Origin: Knoxdaviesia capensis
Taxonomy: Eukaryota > Ascomycota > Sordariomycetes > Microascales > Gondwanamycetaceae
Assembly: GCA_001510575.1 (NCBI GenBank)
Contig: LNGK01000002.1
Location: 2,406,144-2,470,143, forward strand
DNA: 64,000 bases
Reading direction: 5' to 3'
Part shown: in pieces, positions 12,563-26,059 of the stretch
Layout: every line of letters starts with the position of its first letter
Position numbering within the stretch: position 1 is the first letter of the stretch
Notes under the pieces: generated by a model
The model's input: the letters and a program-made list of their open reading frames with translations, nothing else
Database searches by the model: none
What the model was told of the DNA's origin: nothing
Program-made: the position numbers and the translations under genes

Positions 12563-12844
12563 TGTGATTCCTAGATATATAGTCTAAAGGACTAATAAAT
12601 GAGTTATAATTATAAGGCACGTATAGAGAAATATATATAAAGGGAAGCTTGAATTTTTTCTATCTTAAGATATTTCCTATAAAAGCGCGGTAGATATCTA
12701 CCTTTTATAAGTCTTTTACTAGCTCTTTAAGGTATTTATATATATATAGATATATACCTAAATACTTACCGCTAGGTAGTATCTACGTATATTAATATAC
12801 GTTTATACGTAATTATAATATACTCTAACCTATTAGGGATCTAT
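12563..12844 (-). repeat. 3' LTR of E2
   Basis: Inverted copy of the 282-bp E LTR. It begins on the plus strand with TGTGATTCC, the complement of the conserved TCACA terminus, and is followed by the complement of the polypurine tract. Confidence 0.9.
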
Positions 12845-13154
12845 AAGATCCCCTTTCTTAATTAGATCGTCCGCGATCTACCTTTAACTAGTAAAGGATA
12901 TTAAAAGGACTTCCCTTTATATAATTTTATACTCGTATTACGAGCGATTTTTAATTATTTTTATATTTTTCTAAGGGTCCTCTTTTTTTATCCTTTTCGA
13001 CTTTTCTAAGCGTATAGAAAGAAATATAATATAAAGCGAGTCTAAATAGTAGTTAGATAGGAATAATAATAGTAACCGATAGGAAAATAGGTATCTAATA
13101 TAATAAGGGGGAACTTCCTATTTATAGCGTTTTAGGTAGCTATAGGTACCGTTT

Positions 13155-14180
13155 TATCCGTCTAATAACGTAAATACCTTAGTATTAGATAGTATTAAGA
13201 GGGATTAAGAATACTACGACGCTTAGTTAGATAGTAACGGCCTATACTATACTATATAGGTAGCGATTACGTAACTTATCTACCTATTATTAGTTAATAT
13301 AGGTAGGCGTTACGCCTAGGAATTAGGCTATAAAGGTAACGGGGACTAGGGCGTTAGGGAAAGGGGGTACTATTATGATAGCGGCGGCTACTATTAGTAC
13401 GGCCTTTAGCGTAAATACTAGTATTATAGGTATAACGGTAGCTCTACCGACTAGTATTAGTACGGTAATAGCTAGTATAATAGGTGCTACTACTAACGGA
13501 GCTACTATAGGTACCGGCGGGGGTCCTCCCTTAATAATATTAATTTCGGCGCCCTCGGTAGCCGAAAAGAGGGGTAATAGGTATACTAAGGTTAGGGCTA
13601 ACGCTAAAACTATACGCTATAGGCGTATAATAGTCGGTTAAATAGGTACGAGGTATCCCTCGAAGGTATATTAGATAGCTACTATATTAATAAAACGGCT
13701 CGCGTTATTAAATTCCGCGCTATTTAACTTCCGATTAGCGGCCGTAGAGTCCTTATTATAGACGAATATATATTTAGCTACGGCGATATCCCGTAGTACT
13801 TAGGTTTATATACTCGGCGTATTAATCTAGTTCTTATCGGTATTTATAAAAGTATCTATTTCGGCTAATATATTACTAGGTACCCGGTAATTAGCTTAAT
13901 AGTTATAGTATTCGGTATAAGTATTCTATACGACGTTATTAATAACGTATCGATAATAAAAAATACCTAGGTATTCGATATATCTTAGTACGTATCGGGT
14001 ATATAGAATCGGCTTAACGGCTCCGATTATAGCGGTAACGCGTAGTACGTTCGTAGCGGGAGTAGCGGTAGGGGGAATAGCGGCTATAGTAGGTAATAGA
14101 ATATTATTAGCGTTATTATTATTATTATTAGTAAGCTATTAAGAGATATTATTATCGTTTATAATATAAATAGTAGGCTT
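13155..14180 (-). pseudogene. ORF3 relic of E2
   Basis: Counterpart of the unrecognised open region of E1, with an independent set of C/T and G/A changes. The plus strand here happens to be open for 88 codons (13,375-13,641), rich in Ile, Thr and Ala. I treat that as an antisense by-product of the low-complexity segment, because the same strand of E1 is not the better frame overall. Confidence 0.4.
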
Positions 14181-15074
14181 AGTAAGTAGAATAGCTATTA
14201 ATAGTGCTAGTATTAGAAAGGATAGATAGGAAAGAGATAGTAATAATAAGAGAGATAAAGAACTATCTAATTCTAAATCGTTTATAGCTAGAGATCGCTA
14301 GCTTCTTATACTTCTTTATTAGTTATATAACTATTCGTTTCTTTATTTATTATAAATAAGAAAGAATTTAGTTTTTTATCGTAAAAGGTAAAGTTATTAC
14401 GGCGTTTATCGTGCTATAGTAGTCCTTTTATTAGCTAATATAGTCCTAATAGCTATTAAACTAGGTAGTTACTAAGAAAAGCGGGTCCCGGAAGACGGAA
14501 GGGATAGCTAGATAAAGGACGTTTAAGTTAGTTACGGTATTTAGAATATCGTGCTATAGCGGTATTATATTATTCGGTATTAGATAGTATAATTAATACC
14601 TCCTTCCCCTCTTTTCGTCGTATAAATATAAGAAAGTATAATAGTTAGCTACGTAAATATAGGTAGCTAGCGTAAAGCGCGGGAATTAGGAATAAAGAAA
14701 GGAAGAAAGAAAAAAAATAGTATATAAGCGTAGTAGTAAGTCTAGAGCGTTCTATTAATTATTAATATAGTAAAATAAGTTAAAAATAGGGAAATACGCG
14801 GGAAAAAATCGGAAAAAGTATATAAAAAGCGGAATATTAGCGGTAATAGTAGTAAAATTAAAAAAAAATAATAAAAGAAAAATTCTAAAAAGGGAAAATA
14901 ATATAGCTTAATAGTAAGGCGTAGCCGAAAATAAAATAGAATAAAGGAAATTAGGATATAGATAGGATTAGGATATAAATAGGGGATAACTATAGAACGA
15001 ATATTATAAAGGAAAAATAAAATAATAGATAAAAAATAAAAAAAGAAAGAAATAGTATAGGGTAAGGTAACTAT

Positions 15075-18000
15075 CTACCGATCGACGATAGACGCTTACG
15101 ATCTAGCTTAAGAAGGCGATAACTAGTATACTAAAGGCTACGAATAGGCTAGCTATCCTTAACGTACGCTAGGAATAAGTTAAACCTATTATAGCGTTTA
15201 TCGAGCCGATAACCGCCTAGTAACTCTAGAGTATAGGTATTACCCTAGTAAACGTTAATAATAAGCTACGGTCCGTCGTAGAATAGCTCGTATTTATACT
15301 TTTACGGTTAATATCGTAACGTCTAGTCGCTTTTACTAAAAATACGATACGTAGCTTTATCGTTCTATAATATAATATAGATATATATTCGGTATACCTT
15401 TACGGAATTAGATAATAGGCGAACGGTCTTAAATAACTATCTTTCGCGAGCTAAATCTTACTAGGAAGTAATAACTTCGTTTATAATAGGCTCCCGTTTA
15501 TATAGCGTAGTAATATAGGTAGCGCTATCGTAGGGCTTAGTACCGAAAAGTAGGTAATACGGGGAAAAGCTACTTATTTACGGTTTATTTAAGTAGATAC
15601 GTATAGCTTTAGGAATAATTATTAGCTAATCGATATCTTCTCGGTTCTTAGTATTAACGCTAGCTAGATAGCTAGCGATATACTTAATTTACTTATTAAA
15701 GCGCTTAACTTAATTATTCGTCTATAGATAGTATATTATTATATAATACTATTATATAGGGGGGTTATAGTTAGCGAGGAGGGTCTTAAATTTATTAGAG
15801 TTAAAGGGGGTACTATTATTAGTAATAATCTCGATTAGCGGTCTAAATACTACGTAAATACGTGCTATTAGTAACTTTATAGTAGCTAAGGTACTATTAC
15901 GAGGGTTTATAGCTATTATAGCGTAGCTAGTAATATACTTAACTACCGTTAATAGCTATATCCGTTTACTATTAATAATAAAACGGCTAGTAAAGTCTAT
16001 TCCTTAGCGTACTAATAGTTATATAGTTAGGATTAGTTATAACGATTCCGTTACTTTAAGGGGTTTTTATAGTAATTAATATTCCGTATACTATTAAACG
16101 GCCTTATTCGTAACTAAAATTAAATCGGGATACTATACTCGTTTAGTTAATAGCGTATATAAGGTACTAACGCGCGTATAGCCTTCTAGCTTATAGACCT
16201 TAATAGCTTCTAAAATAGAAGCCTCGTACGTTAGTATTTTTATTAGGATATAGTTAATAACGGTATATACTTCGCTATAAAAGATAGCGAAATAATCCTA
16301 AACGAAGGTCGAAGGGATATAATAGGGGAGTAAATAGCTATTCTTTAGGTAGTTAATAATATCCTAAATATTATACTATCTAAGGTTATCTAACTTCTTA
16401 ATATTAAGGGTAATTAACGTATCGTTTATAGGTTATTTAGTATTTATAATATTATTTAGAGGCTATTTAGCGTCGTTTTACGGTAGTCGCGCTAGTAAAC
16501 GTATCTTAAATCGTTAGTTTAGTAGTCTAGGGGTCTCGTTATTAGTAGTAATAGTAGGAAAGACGTTAGTTAACGTATTATTATCGTTCGTTTCGTACCC
16601 TTCCTCTTTATTTATTACGAGCGCTATATCTATACGCGGCTATAATAACTAATTAGTTAAAATATTAGCCTTTCCGGATTAGTAGTAAATACGTACGCTA
16701 TAATATACGATTATATCGAGAAATCGTAATATTCTAGTTAGCTATTCCTATTTAATAGTAAAAAGGCGTAGGGTTTCGTAATTAGTAATAATAGTAATCT
16801 TAACGGCCTCTAGCTAGCTCCTCTAATACTATAATAATATAATAATAATAAGTATTTCTCTCTCTTAGGTATTATATCGCTACTAGGTCTTTAATAAAAC
16901 GGCGTTAAAGTACGTAACTAGGCGTAAAACGCTATATTTATTATTAGAATCGCGCTATAATTAAAATAACGTAGCACTAACGGTATAATTAAAAGTATTA
17001 GTCTCGAGTACTAATAAGAGTATATAGTCGTAGTTACGTAGCTCCGGGAGGGAGGCTATAGTATCGCGAATATCGCGTTAGGCTTATAATAACTCGTTAT
17101 CTAGCTATACTTATACGCCTTTAGGCTTATCTACTCTAGTATACTTATAGAGTAGACGCGCTTTATATACGAAATAGGGGATAAAGTAATATAAATAGCT
17201 AGCGGTATTTAAAAAGCTACGGATCTTAGTAGTAATAGTAGGCGCTAGCCTCTCGCGGATAGTAGCTACCTTCTTAGGATCGGGATAAATACTATAGATA
17301 GAGATAATTATTCCTAGGAACTTACTTTCTTTAATAAACTATTTATACTTCTTAAGGTTTAATAATAGTTAATAGCGGCTTAATTATTATAGAATAGCGA
17401 CTATTCTATTAGCTAATTCCGTTATTATCTTACCCTAAATATAAATATCGTTTAAAAGGCCTATAATAAAGGCGCGTACCGGCTCGAGGATTTCGTTTAT
17501 AAAACGCTAGAAGGTTATAGGTACGTTTATAAAGCTAAATAGTATACGAAGCTATTTATATTATCTAAAAGGCGTAGAAAACGCTATCTTTAATACTACC
17601 TTAGGGTCTATAACTATCTACTAGAAGCTATCTTCTAAATCGAGAAAGGTATAGAATCGGTATCTAACGGCCTATTATAAGGAATCCTTAATATTTAGTA
17701 GTAGATAGGCTACCTTTTACGTAATTTCGTTTAACGTATAGTAGTTAATTACGAAACGGTATCTAGGCCGGTTATTATTAGGGAGGGGCTTCTTAGGTAG
17801 TAATAATATAAGTACGGACTATAGGGAGTTAATAGAGTATCGAATAATACCGAGTAAGAGTAGTTTATTAGTAAATTCCTTTATAATTTTACGTTAGTAG
17901 GGGCTATAATAGCGTAGGGGGAGAGATCTAGGTTTAGTATTAACGGTCTTAATATTATACTAAGTACGGGCCTTTACGTCTAGTCTAGTATCGAAATACT

Positions 18001-18880
18001 ATAGAATAAAGATAAAGGTATTATTATCGAAGGCCTTTTATATAATTATTAAGGCTTTAGTATTTACTTTCTTCTATTAGTTTTTTATAATAATATAAGT
18101 ACTACGAATAGTATCGCGTTTTATACGCTCTTTCGTAAGTAATAGTTACTTCTTATACTTAAGTAATAGCTCTTTATTAAATTTAATAGTTACTTAGTTA
18201 GTATTTACTATTCTAGGAAACGTTTATTAAGGTAAAGGAGTATTATTATACTATTACTTAGTAAGGTACGTAATAAAGGGAAACGATTTAGAAGTAATAT
18301 AAGAGAGGGTATAGGTATCGGGATCCGTAAGTAAAATACTATAAATATATATCAATAGAGGTAAAAAGAGGTTTTTATTATAGAAAGAGGTAGGATTATC
18401 GTAAAAAGAGGTAATATTATCGTAGGAAGAGGTAATATTTATTAGACTAGAATCGGTAGTAGAGGTAGTATAGGTAATAGCGATATTATCTCGTTTCTAG
18501 GGAGGGTAGAAATATAGAATAACGGGGGAATCGCGTAGGAATATAAGCTTTATCGTATTATTAGCGTTAGTATAACCGAGCTTTATAGCTCCGCTTCGGT
18601 TAATAATTAGGTTAGTAAGGTAGGTACCGTTAGTAATAATACTAGCTACTATAGAAATAACCTTAGATAGTCCGTTAATAATCGTTAATCGGAAGGAAAT
18701 AACGATATCGTTAATAATAGCGAAGCTACTATTACCGCCTAAGCTACTAAGGCGTAGAGGGTTAGTAGATCGGTATAGTACTAAATAGCGATAGGCGTAT
18801 GATTTAGAGACGAATACGCTAGCTATTCTAGTATTAATAAATATTATAAGCGGCGTTTATTAGTTATTCGTTAGTAAACT
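15075..18880 (-). pseudogene. Pol relic of E2
   Basis: Counterpart of the E1 pol. The minus strand at about 16,005-15,950 gives the same GIDFTSRF integrase block, and at about 17,450 the RT block GLLNDIYI, with the first active-site Asp changed to Asn. Stops are TAA and TAG only. Confidence 0.75.
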
Positions 18881-19079
18881 AGTATAGAGGCGGTATCGTT
18901 TACGGTATCCTTTACGTCGTAGCTATTTTATTAGTATCTTACTAATTAACGTTAATTCCTTTACTAAAGGGATTATAAATAGTATAGAATAGTAGGTAAC
19001 GTTAGTAAAATAGTTATTATCTACGTTTAAGCCCGTAGTTTCTAAGAAGGGAGATCCTTTAGGAAATAAGTCTTCTTTT

Positions 19080-21170
19080 TATATAGGATATATACTATAA
19101 ATAGCGGGTTTCTTATCCCTTCTCCTATTATTCCGCTATCTTTTATCTATTATTAATCTATCTTTATTCCTAGAGGGGTAGGGAATAAGGGAATAGTATA
19201 TCTTTCGGTCTTAAGATAGTCTTCGTAAATAGTTACGGTCGCGGGAGGTATTTCGAGAATAGTTACGAGGCTCGCGGGAATAACTACGATTATCTATCGT
19301 TTAGCCTCGGTTTATCGTAAAACGCGTGTTTTAATACGCCTTTTAACGTCGATCGTTATTCTTAGTACGTAGCTCTATATATTCGCGAACCTAATAACCT
19401 ATCTTTCTATATCGGAAATACGTAGATTTATCTTTATCTTTATCTTACGTAATATAATTAAGTACCTCTTTATAGGTTCTAAATTATAGCGTTTCTCCTT
19501 CCTCCTCGGTCTTTAGCGCGGTATTTAGCTAAGCGGTATATAATTATCTAGTCTTTAATAGGTAGTAGGTAGTATTAACTATAATATAGATACTAGAATC
19601 GGGGGTTATATCTTACCGTATCTTATATTATAAGTCTATAATATTATAACGTAGAATATCCTTTACTATATATTAAATATAATACGTTTTAAGTAAGTTA
19701 TTAGTAGAATTCTATATTATCTTAGCTAAAAGTTTAATAGCTTTATATTCGGACTTATTTTAATAATTAAACGTAAGAGCTATAAATACGCGCGAAGGGG
19801 TAGATATTAGTATACGACTAGAGATAAATATTAATATAGATTCTACTAGTATAGGCTATAGTATATCGGTATACTATTAAATAAAATATTAAAAAGGTAT
19901 AAATTCGCTTCTAATTACTAGTAGTATTTAAGACGTCTAATACGTATATAGAATTATAGATTTATATAAGTAGGTCTAAATACGTACTAATTATATTATA
20001 ACTATATAGTCTACCTTACTTAAGTAGTCGCTTTATAGCTAACTAATAGCTTTTTTACTATTTTTCTTACGATCTTCTCTATTACTAATATCCGATAGGA
20101 GTATTAGCTCTAGAAACGTTACTTAAAGGTATTAATACTACCCGATAGCGTACTTATCGTTAATTAGAGGTATATTTTACTTTATTAGACTACCTTTAAT
20201 AGCTAAATTCCTATTTACTAAACGAGGGCCTAGGAATTATCCTTTAATAGTAAGCTATAATAGTAGTATAAAGCCGTTAATACTAATATTAGTAAACGGT
20301 TTACTATTAGGTCCTAGATATAGTTTCGCTTAAAATATTACTTTAGGGGTTATCGTTTATAAGGGTATTTATTAGAATAGTATAGGAAATATTAGAAATA
20401 TACTACTATCGTATATTCCTTATCTATATATATAACCTTATTATCCTTCTAGAACCGTATTACCTATACCTCTTAGTATTTATAATATAATATATAGTAC
20501 TAAGGGTTAGTTTCTTATTAATTAGACGCTAGTTATAAGTAATAACGGGTTATTAGCTATAGTTACGCTAGAAAGGGGGCTCTTTCTACTTAGGTCGGTA
20601 GGTAATAGTAGTCTTATTATCTACGGACTAGCTAATAATAGCGAGGGAGTAAGAAAAGAGGATAAGGTAGCTATAGCTATAGCTAGTAAGTTACTACGGC
20701 TTATAGCGTCTATTAGCTTTTCTAGAAGCTTTTCTATTATCGTACTAATAACGGTATTTATATTATCGGTACGCTCTTTCTCTCTCGCTTATCTATTAAA
20801 GTTAGACTCTATATAGTCTATAAGTAACGCTTTTATTATTTACTTTAATTCCTCGATCGTAATAGACTTAGTATATTAAAGCGGTAGACTACTTACCGGC
20901 TATACTAGTAGAATATTTATCTTATTATCTATAGCCTTTCCTTTCCCTCGTCTTATTATTATCTACTAATTATATATAATAGGGGTTACTTCTATAGGGG
21001 GTTATAGCTCTTTAACTAGTAACTTACTAGTTTATAGGTTAGTTATAACGCTTACTTTACTTAAGGCTTTAAGGTTATAAGTAATACTTTTATCTCTTTT
21101 ACGTAGAATACGTTATTCTTTATCTAATATTCGGTATAAAAGTAGATATTAACGGTCTAGGCTTACTAGG
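19080..21170 (-). pseudogene. Gag relic of E2
   Basis: Counterpart of the E1 Gag. The zinc-knuckle segment near 19,420-19,380 reads YFRYRKIGY, a stop, then VRE. In this copy even the first Cys of the knuckle has become Tyr. Confidence 0.6.
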
Positions 21171-22127
21171 AAATAGGGGTTAGGGATATAAACTAATAGT
21201 AAGTAGGAGCGAAAGGGAATAAATAAGTAAAACTAGGGTATAATAGTTATAAATAGTTAAATAGTCTAGATTTATAGGGTTAATAATAGGGGGAAAGAGC
21301 GGTAGAAAGGATAACTATTAGAAAAGAAATAAGGCTAGTAAAATAAGAAATAAGATTATTAGTATATAAATAGGGTATAAAGGGGGTATAAAAGCGGGTT
21401 AGTCTTAAAATAAGAGGCGGATTAGTAATTAGAATTAAATAGAATAAGAGAGTAAGTAATAAAGGAAGTCCGTAAACGGAAGTAATAGAAAATAATCGAA
21501 AATAGTAGAAATATTAAGACGTTAGTTATCGGAATAGTAGAAGTCTTAGAAATAACTAGAAAAAGTCGTAGAAATAAATAAGTAAAGTCGCGGAATAAAT
21601 AGAAATATCATAAAAAATAAAGGAAAAGTCGTAGAAATAAATAAAAATAGAGGGATTAGCTATTAAATATTTAGTAATAGGACTCGAACCTATTAGTAGT
21701 ATCCGATAGCTTAGGAGGTATAGGAAGGGCACGTAGGGGGCGTATAAAACGTTAGTAAAAGTAAGGTAATTTAGTATTTTACTAGAGTAATAGTAGTTAA
21801 TTAGCTATTAGTTCGGTAAGGATAGAATTAAAAGAAGGAAAATAAAAGATATTTATTTAACGTGCTTTTATTATTAAAAGGAGGTTAAATAGAAAGGGTT
21901 TTTATAAAAGAAAGGTAATTCGTAGTTTACCGTAGCGGAAAGTAGTAAAGCTATCGGCGGGGGTAAATTCTAAATTAAAAGAAAGGAAAGTCGAGATATC
22001 GGTCGATTACGTATCGATTAAGACTCGAACCTAGAGGAAAGGTAGTCGATTACGATAGTTAGGCTTTAAAGGAAGGTTAATAAGAGATTAATAGTATAAG
22101 TATTACGCTTATAAAAAATTAATTTTT

Positions 22128-22409
22128 TATAATTCCTAGATATATAGTCTAAAGGACTAATAAATAAGTTATAATTATAAGGTACGTATAGAGAAATATA
22201 TATAAAGGGAAGCTTAAATTTTTTCTATTTTAAGATATTTCCTATAAAAGCGTAGTAGATATCTACCTTTTATAGGTCTTTTACTAGCTCTTTAAGGTAT
22301 TTATATATATATAGATATATACCTAAATGCTTACCGCTAGGTAGTATCCACGTATATTAGTATACGTTTATACGTAATTATAATACACTCTGACCTATTA
22401 GGGATCTAT
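22128..22409 (-). repeat. 5' LTR of E2
   Basis: Inverted 282-bp LTR copy. Its inner terminus is mutated to TATAA, as in the 5' LTR of E1. It abuts AGCTT at 22,410, the second copy of the target site. Confidence 0.9.
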
Positions 22410-22813
22410 AGCTTAGGAGTTCTACGGTAAGAGCTCTCTATTCGTAGCGAATATTAATTCGTATATTCCTACGTTAAGTACCTCTTAAACTAGTTTATTT
22501 AACTAGAATTTCTATTACTCTATCTACTACTTAACGTACTACTAGCCCTACGGTATTATATTAGGGGCTAGTTAGGGTTTATAGGTATATATAGGTATTA
22601 CTAGGATATCTAATAATATCGATATATTAAGCTTTCTATAAGTATAAAATATTCTCTTAATCTCCTCCCGTAATAGTTACGATAATAGTATAGTATCGCT
22701 TAGTTATAGCCCTATTAATTAAAACTAACGGTAGACCTCCTTATAGGGGGTCGCTTCGTTTAGTATTAGGCGGTATACGTCTAGAGGGCCCCGCGGTATT
22801 ATAGGTAGGCATA

Positions 22814-22849
22814 TAGTAATAGGGGGCGAACTAGTAATAGGGGGCGAAC
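22814..22849. repeat. 18-bp tandem repeat inside H
   Basis: Two exact copies of TAGTAATAGGGGGCGAAC stand head to tail, followed by a partial third. The unit is six codons long, so it would keep the frame of the H coding region. No function is evident. Confidence 0.8.
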
Positions 22850-24299
22850 TAGTAATAATATCGGGTTTATAGTAGTCTTTCGATTCCGTACCGTATATAA
22901 TAATAAATAATAGTAAAGCCGTTACCTCTAACTCTTTTACTAGATTTCTTAACGTAAATTCGATACGGTAGAAGCTCGTTCTAGCCGTCTACGGGGTATT
23001 AAGACCGGTATCGTAACCGCCTAGGTATTTAGCTTAGCTAGTAGTCTTAGCTAAGCCGCTTAGTTTTCCGCTTCTTTATCTAATAGGTTAACTAACTCCC
23101 TATTATTAGAGTCTTCCGTATTACTATTATTAGAGTTCTTATTAACTAGCTTAATACTAATTTCTAAGGTACCTAACGTTAGGTTTACTAGTTATATTAG
23201 TAGTTTCTAGTCCTTAGTAAACTCTATTAAACCGCCGTAAACTATTATTTAAAGGCTATCCTTCTCGAACCGTAAGGTATTAGATTAGATATCTATATTT
23301 ACGTTTATATCCTAGAGTTAAGTTTATTTTAGGATTAGGCGTATCTAACGGTTTTCGTACTTCTATACCGTTATCTAAATACTAGGGTATAGGATACCTA
23401 TAACGTCGAGGTCTATAACGACGTATAGTTCTATATCTACCTCGCGACCGTCTATATAGGTTATTATAAGTAGCTTTAGCTTCCCCTTAACTAGGTTATA
23501 AATAGTTAAGCTTAATTCGTAAGCTATCGGCTCATCTATAATATATATATCTACTCCCTAATTAGCTATTACTTATTTAATAGCTATCTCTACTAGCCTA
23601 CCTAGCGTTATTAAGGTAATAGGGACCCGGAACGTATAGCTAGGCGTATTAGCTTACTATATTATAGCTATAGTAGCCTTACGTTTACTTATTACTAGTT
23701 TATTTCTAAGCTTAATAGCGGCCTTCTTTAATTACCTCGCTACTTCTAAGTTAATTTCCTATAATTCGCTTAAGGTTAGCGTTACTTACGTATCGGCGAT
23801 TCTATTCTAATCGAATAGCTTACGTCTAACTATCGCGTAGACTAGCACTAGTCTCGTCTATCGTTTAAGTAGTATAGGGGTAAGCTAACCGTAGTATCCC
23901 TTAGGAACGTCTACTCCGATCGGTTTATCTTCCGTAGCCTATCTCTTAGCTTCCCTTATATACGCGTTTATAGTCTATACGTCTTCCGTAGCTAGCTTAT
24001 ATCCTAGTAACTTTAGGTACGTAGCGTAGATATCGTTAGGGTTAAGATATAGCTCTATCTTTACTTCTATAGCGGCCGTTCTAACTATAAACCGCTAGGA
24101 TATAATTAGCTCTCTTAAAATAGCTTATTCCTATACCTTTAGCGGGGGGGTACGGTATCCTAGGTTCCGATAACCTACCTCTCTATACGAGATATATATA
24201 GGGCTTATCTAGCGATCCTCTAGGAGGGGTTTTAACCCGTTTACGTACCTATTCTAGGACGTCTTCTTATCTAGTATCGCGGGGCCTAGAGCTAATATT

Positions 24300-24800
24300 A
24301 AGCTTACGTTAATACCCTAGGGCTAGGACGCTAGTAGAGTCGGCTATAGTACTCTACGACTATAAGAGACTATAAATACGTTAGGGTTAAAGCCTTTTAA
24401 GATATATATATTATATTACTTAATCTTTATTATAATTAACTTCTTAACTTCGGCCTAGCGCTAGTATATAATTATATATTTAGCGGCTAATATAGTATTC
24501 TAGTAGTTAACTAATATCCCGGTATAATCTACGCCTCTCGCTAGATACTCGTAATAAATATCTATATTAGATATTCTATTAATAAACGTACTTAGCGCTA
24601 TCTATATACTAAGTCGCTTTATATCCGTTATAGAGGTAGCGGCCCTAGCTAGACCTACGATAATCGGTATAGCTCTTACGTAGTAGTCCGTTAGGGATTC
24701 CGACTTCCTTTATATAAGACGGCTAATTATCTCGATAGACGCTTTTTATCGCGATAGGTATACCTAAATTAGGGCTAACTAGAATATATATAAGTTATCC
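24300..24800 (-). pseudogene. Gag-like relic of H
   Basis: The minus-strand frame reads, among other parts, ESLTDYYVRAIPIIVGLARA, then ALSTFINRISNIDIYYEYL and ARGVDYTGILVNY, with only TAA/TAG breaks. It lies upstream of RT in an LTR element, where Gag should be, and has the mixed helical look of a capsid domain. I found no zinc knuckle. The rest of 22,415-26,000 has no domain I can name with confidence. Confidence 0.4.
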
Positions 24801-25320
24801 TTATCGAGCTTTCTTCCCTACTCTACCTTAGACTACGCTTAGGTATTCTATAGTATAGTTATTACTAGTCTATAGTAAAAAGTAATTATTATCTAGTAAT
24901 ATTAATAAGGTATTATATTAAGATATATCTCTATCTTTTAGTTAATATATATAAGCTAAGTAAGCGCGGGCTCGTTACCTTAAAAAGTAGGTATAATATT
25001 TAGGTCTAGGATTATCGGGACTAGGGACGTTATTATAGGGGTCGGGTCGGGCTTAATTCGTATAGTTAGGGGTAAGGTTACCTTAGGTAGTAATTCCGAT
25101 TACGTCTATTTCGTAGGCGAATAGTATATATAATTACTCGTAGCTATCGGCTTAAACTTATTATACTTCGTATACTATACTTTTAATAGTACTATAGAAT
25201 ATAGAATATAGTCTATCTTTAGAATAGAGGTAACGAACTAACGATTATAAATATAGGCTATCTTTTAGAGGGAGGTAGCGAATTAAAAATACTTATAAAC
25301 TTCTAGTAGGGTTATAAACC

Positions 25321-25458
25321 TACGCTACTCTTTTATAGGGATAGTAGTAGAACCGGCCTCTTCTTTATAGGGAAAGTAAGTAAAACTAAAACTCGTAAGA
25401 TTACGGTAGGGTTACGGTAACTACGCTATTCTTTTATAGGGATAATAGTAGAACCGAT
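25321..25458. repeat. Imperfect direct repeat, 101-bp period, in the 5' part of H
   Basis: A 37-bp segment at 25,321-25,357 (TACGCTACTCTTTTATAGGG and onward) recurs at 25,422-25,458 with a few C/T and G/A differences. It lies upstream of the Gag-like frame of H, in leader or early Gag sequence. Confidence 0.65.
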
Positions 25459-26059
25459 CGGATTCTTAACGGGGAATCCGTAAAACTAGAAATAATAGGG
25501 GAAATATATAGGGTAAGGGGGGAGATATACCTAAAAATAATAGGAGAAACGTATCGGGTAGTAGGGGGAACGTATACGATAATAGGGAAAATTATATATA
25601 GTATATAGTTAGAGTTTATCTAAGACTAGGTAGTATAAAGGAGCTTATATAGCTAAGGGAAAAAAAAAAAATATAAATATATATAGGAATTAGGTTAGGC
25701 GAAACTTAAGTATAATAGGATAGTTAGGTTAAATAACGAGGAAGACTTAGCTTAGTAACGATAATTCCTTATAGCTACGGAAATAAGTAAGGGATATCTT
25801 CCTAAGCTCGCTTACCGCACGGTTTACGAGAGTAGTATATAGTAACGTAGATAGAGAAAAATAAACGGAAGACTCGTCTAGTAATAAGAAATAGGTCGGA
25901 TAAATACCGCGGCGGGTCCCCTAGAAATACTAATAGCACGACTACGTAAAAGGTGCGAATATATATAATAGTAGAAAAGAGGATATATTAAGAAGAGTTT
26001 TAGGATCGGGGGCCTAGACCTCAGAATCCAGTTATTACCCCTCCCGCTACTACCTAATA

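Larger units (their letters stand above)
12563..22409 (-). mobile_element. LTR retrotransposon E, copy 2 (inverted, RIP-inactivated)
   Basis: This is a minus-strand copy of E with the same length and content as E1; position x in E1 corresponds to about 24,210 minus x here. LTRs are at 12,563-12,844 (3') and 22,128-22,409 (5'). The 5-bp target duplication AGCTT is at 12,558-12,562 and 22,410-22,414. Its duplication differs from that of E1, so the two arose by separate insertions and not by duplication of a block. Between them lie 914 bp of H. The RT active site at about 17,450 reads L-N-D-I where E1 reads L-D-N-I, so the two copies were mutated independently. Confidence 0.85.

Noticed and set aside
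12381..12620. 79-codon open frame on the minus strand
   Set aside because: It is a fusion of the inner end of the E2 LTR (first about 19 codons) with the mutated RT of H; it has no gene of its own.
13375..13641. 88-codon open frame on the plus strand, rich in Ile/Thr/Ala
   Set aside because: It lies antisense to the ORF3 region of E2 in low-complexity sequence, and the longer frame with RIP-type stops is on the other strand.
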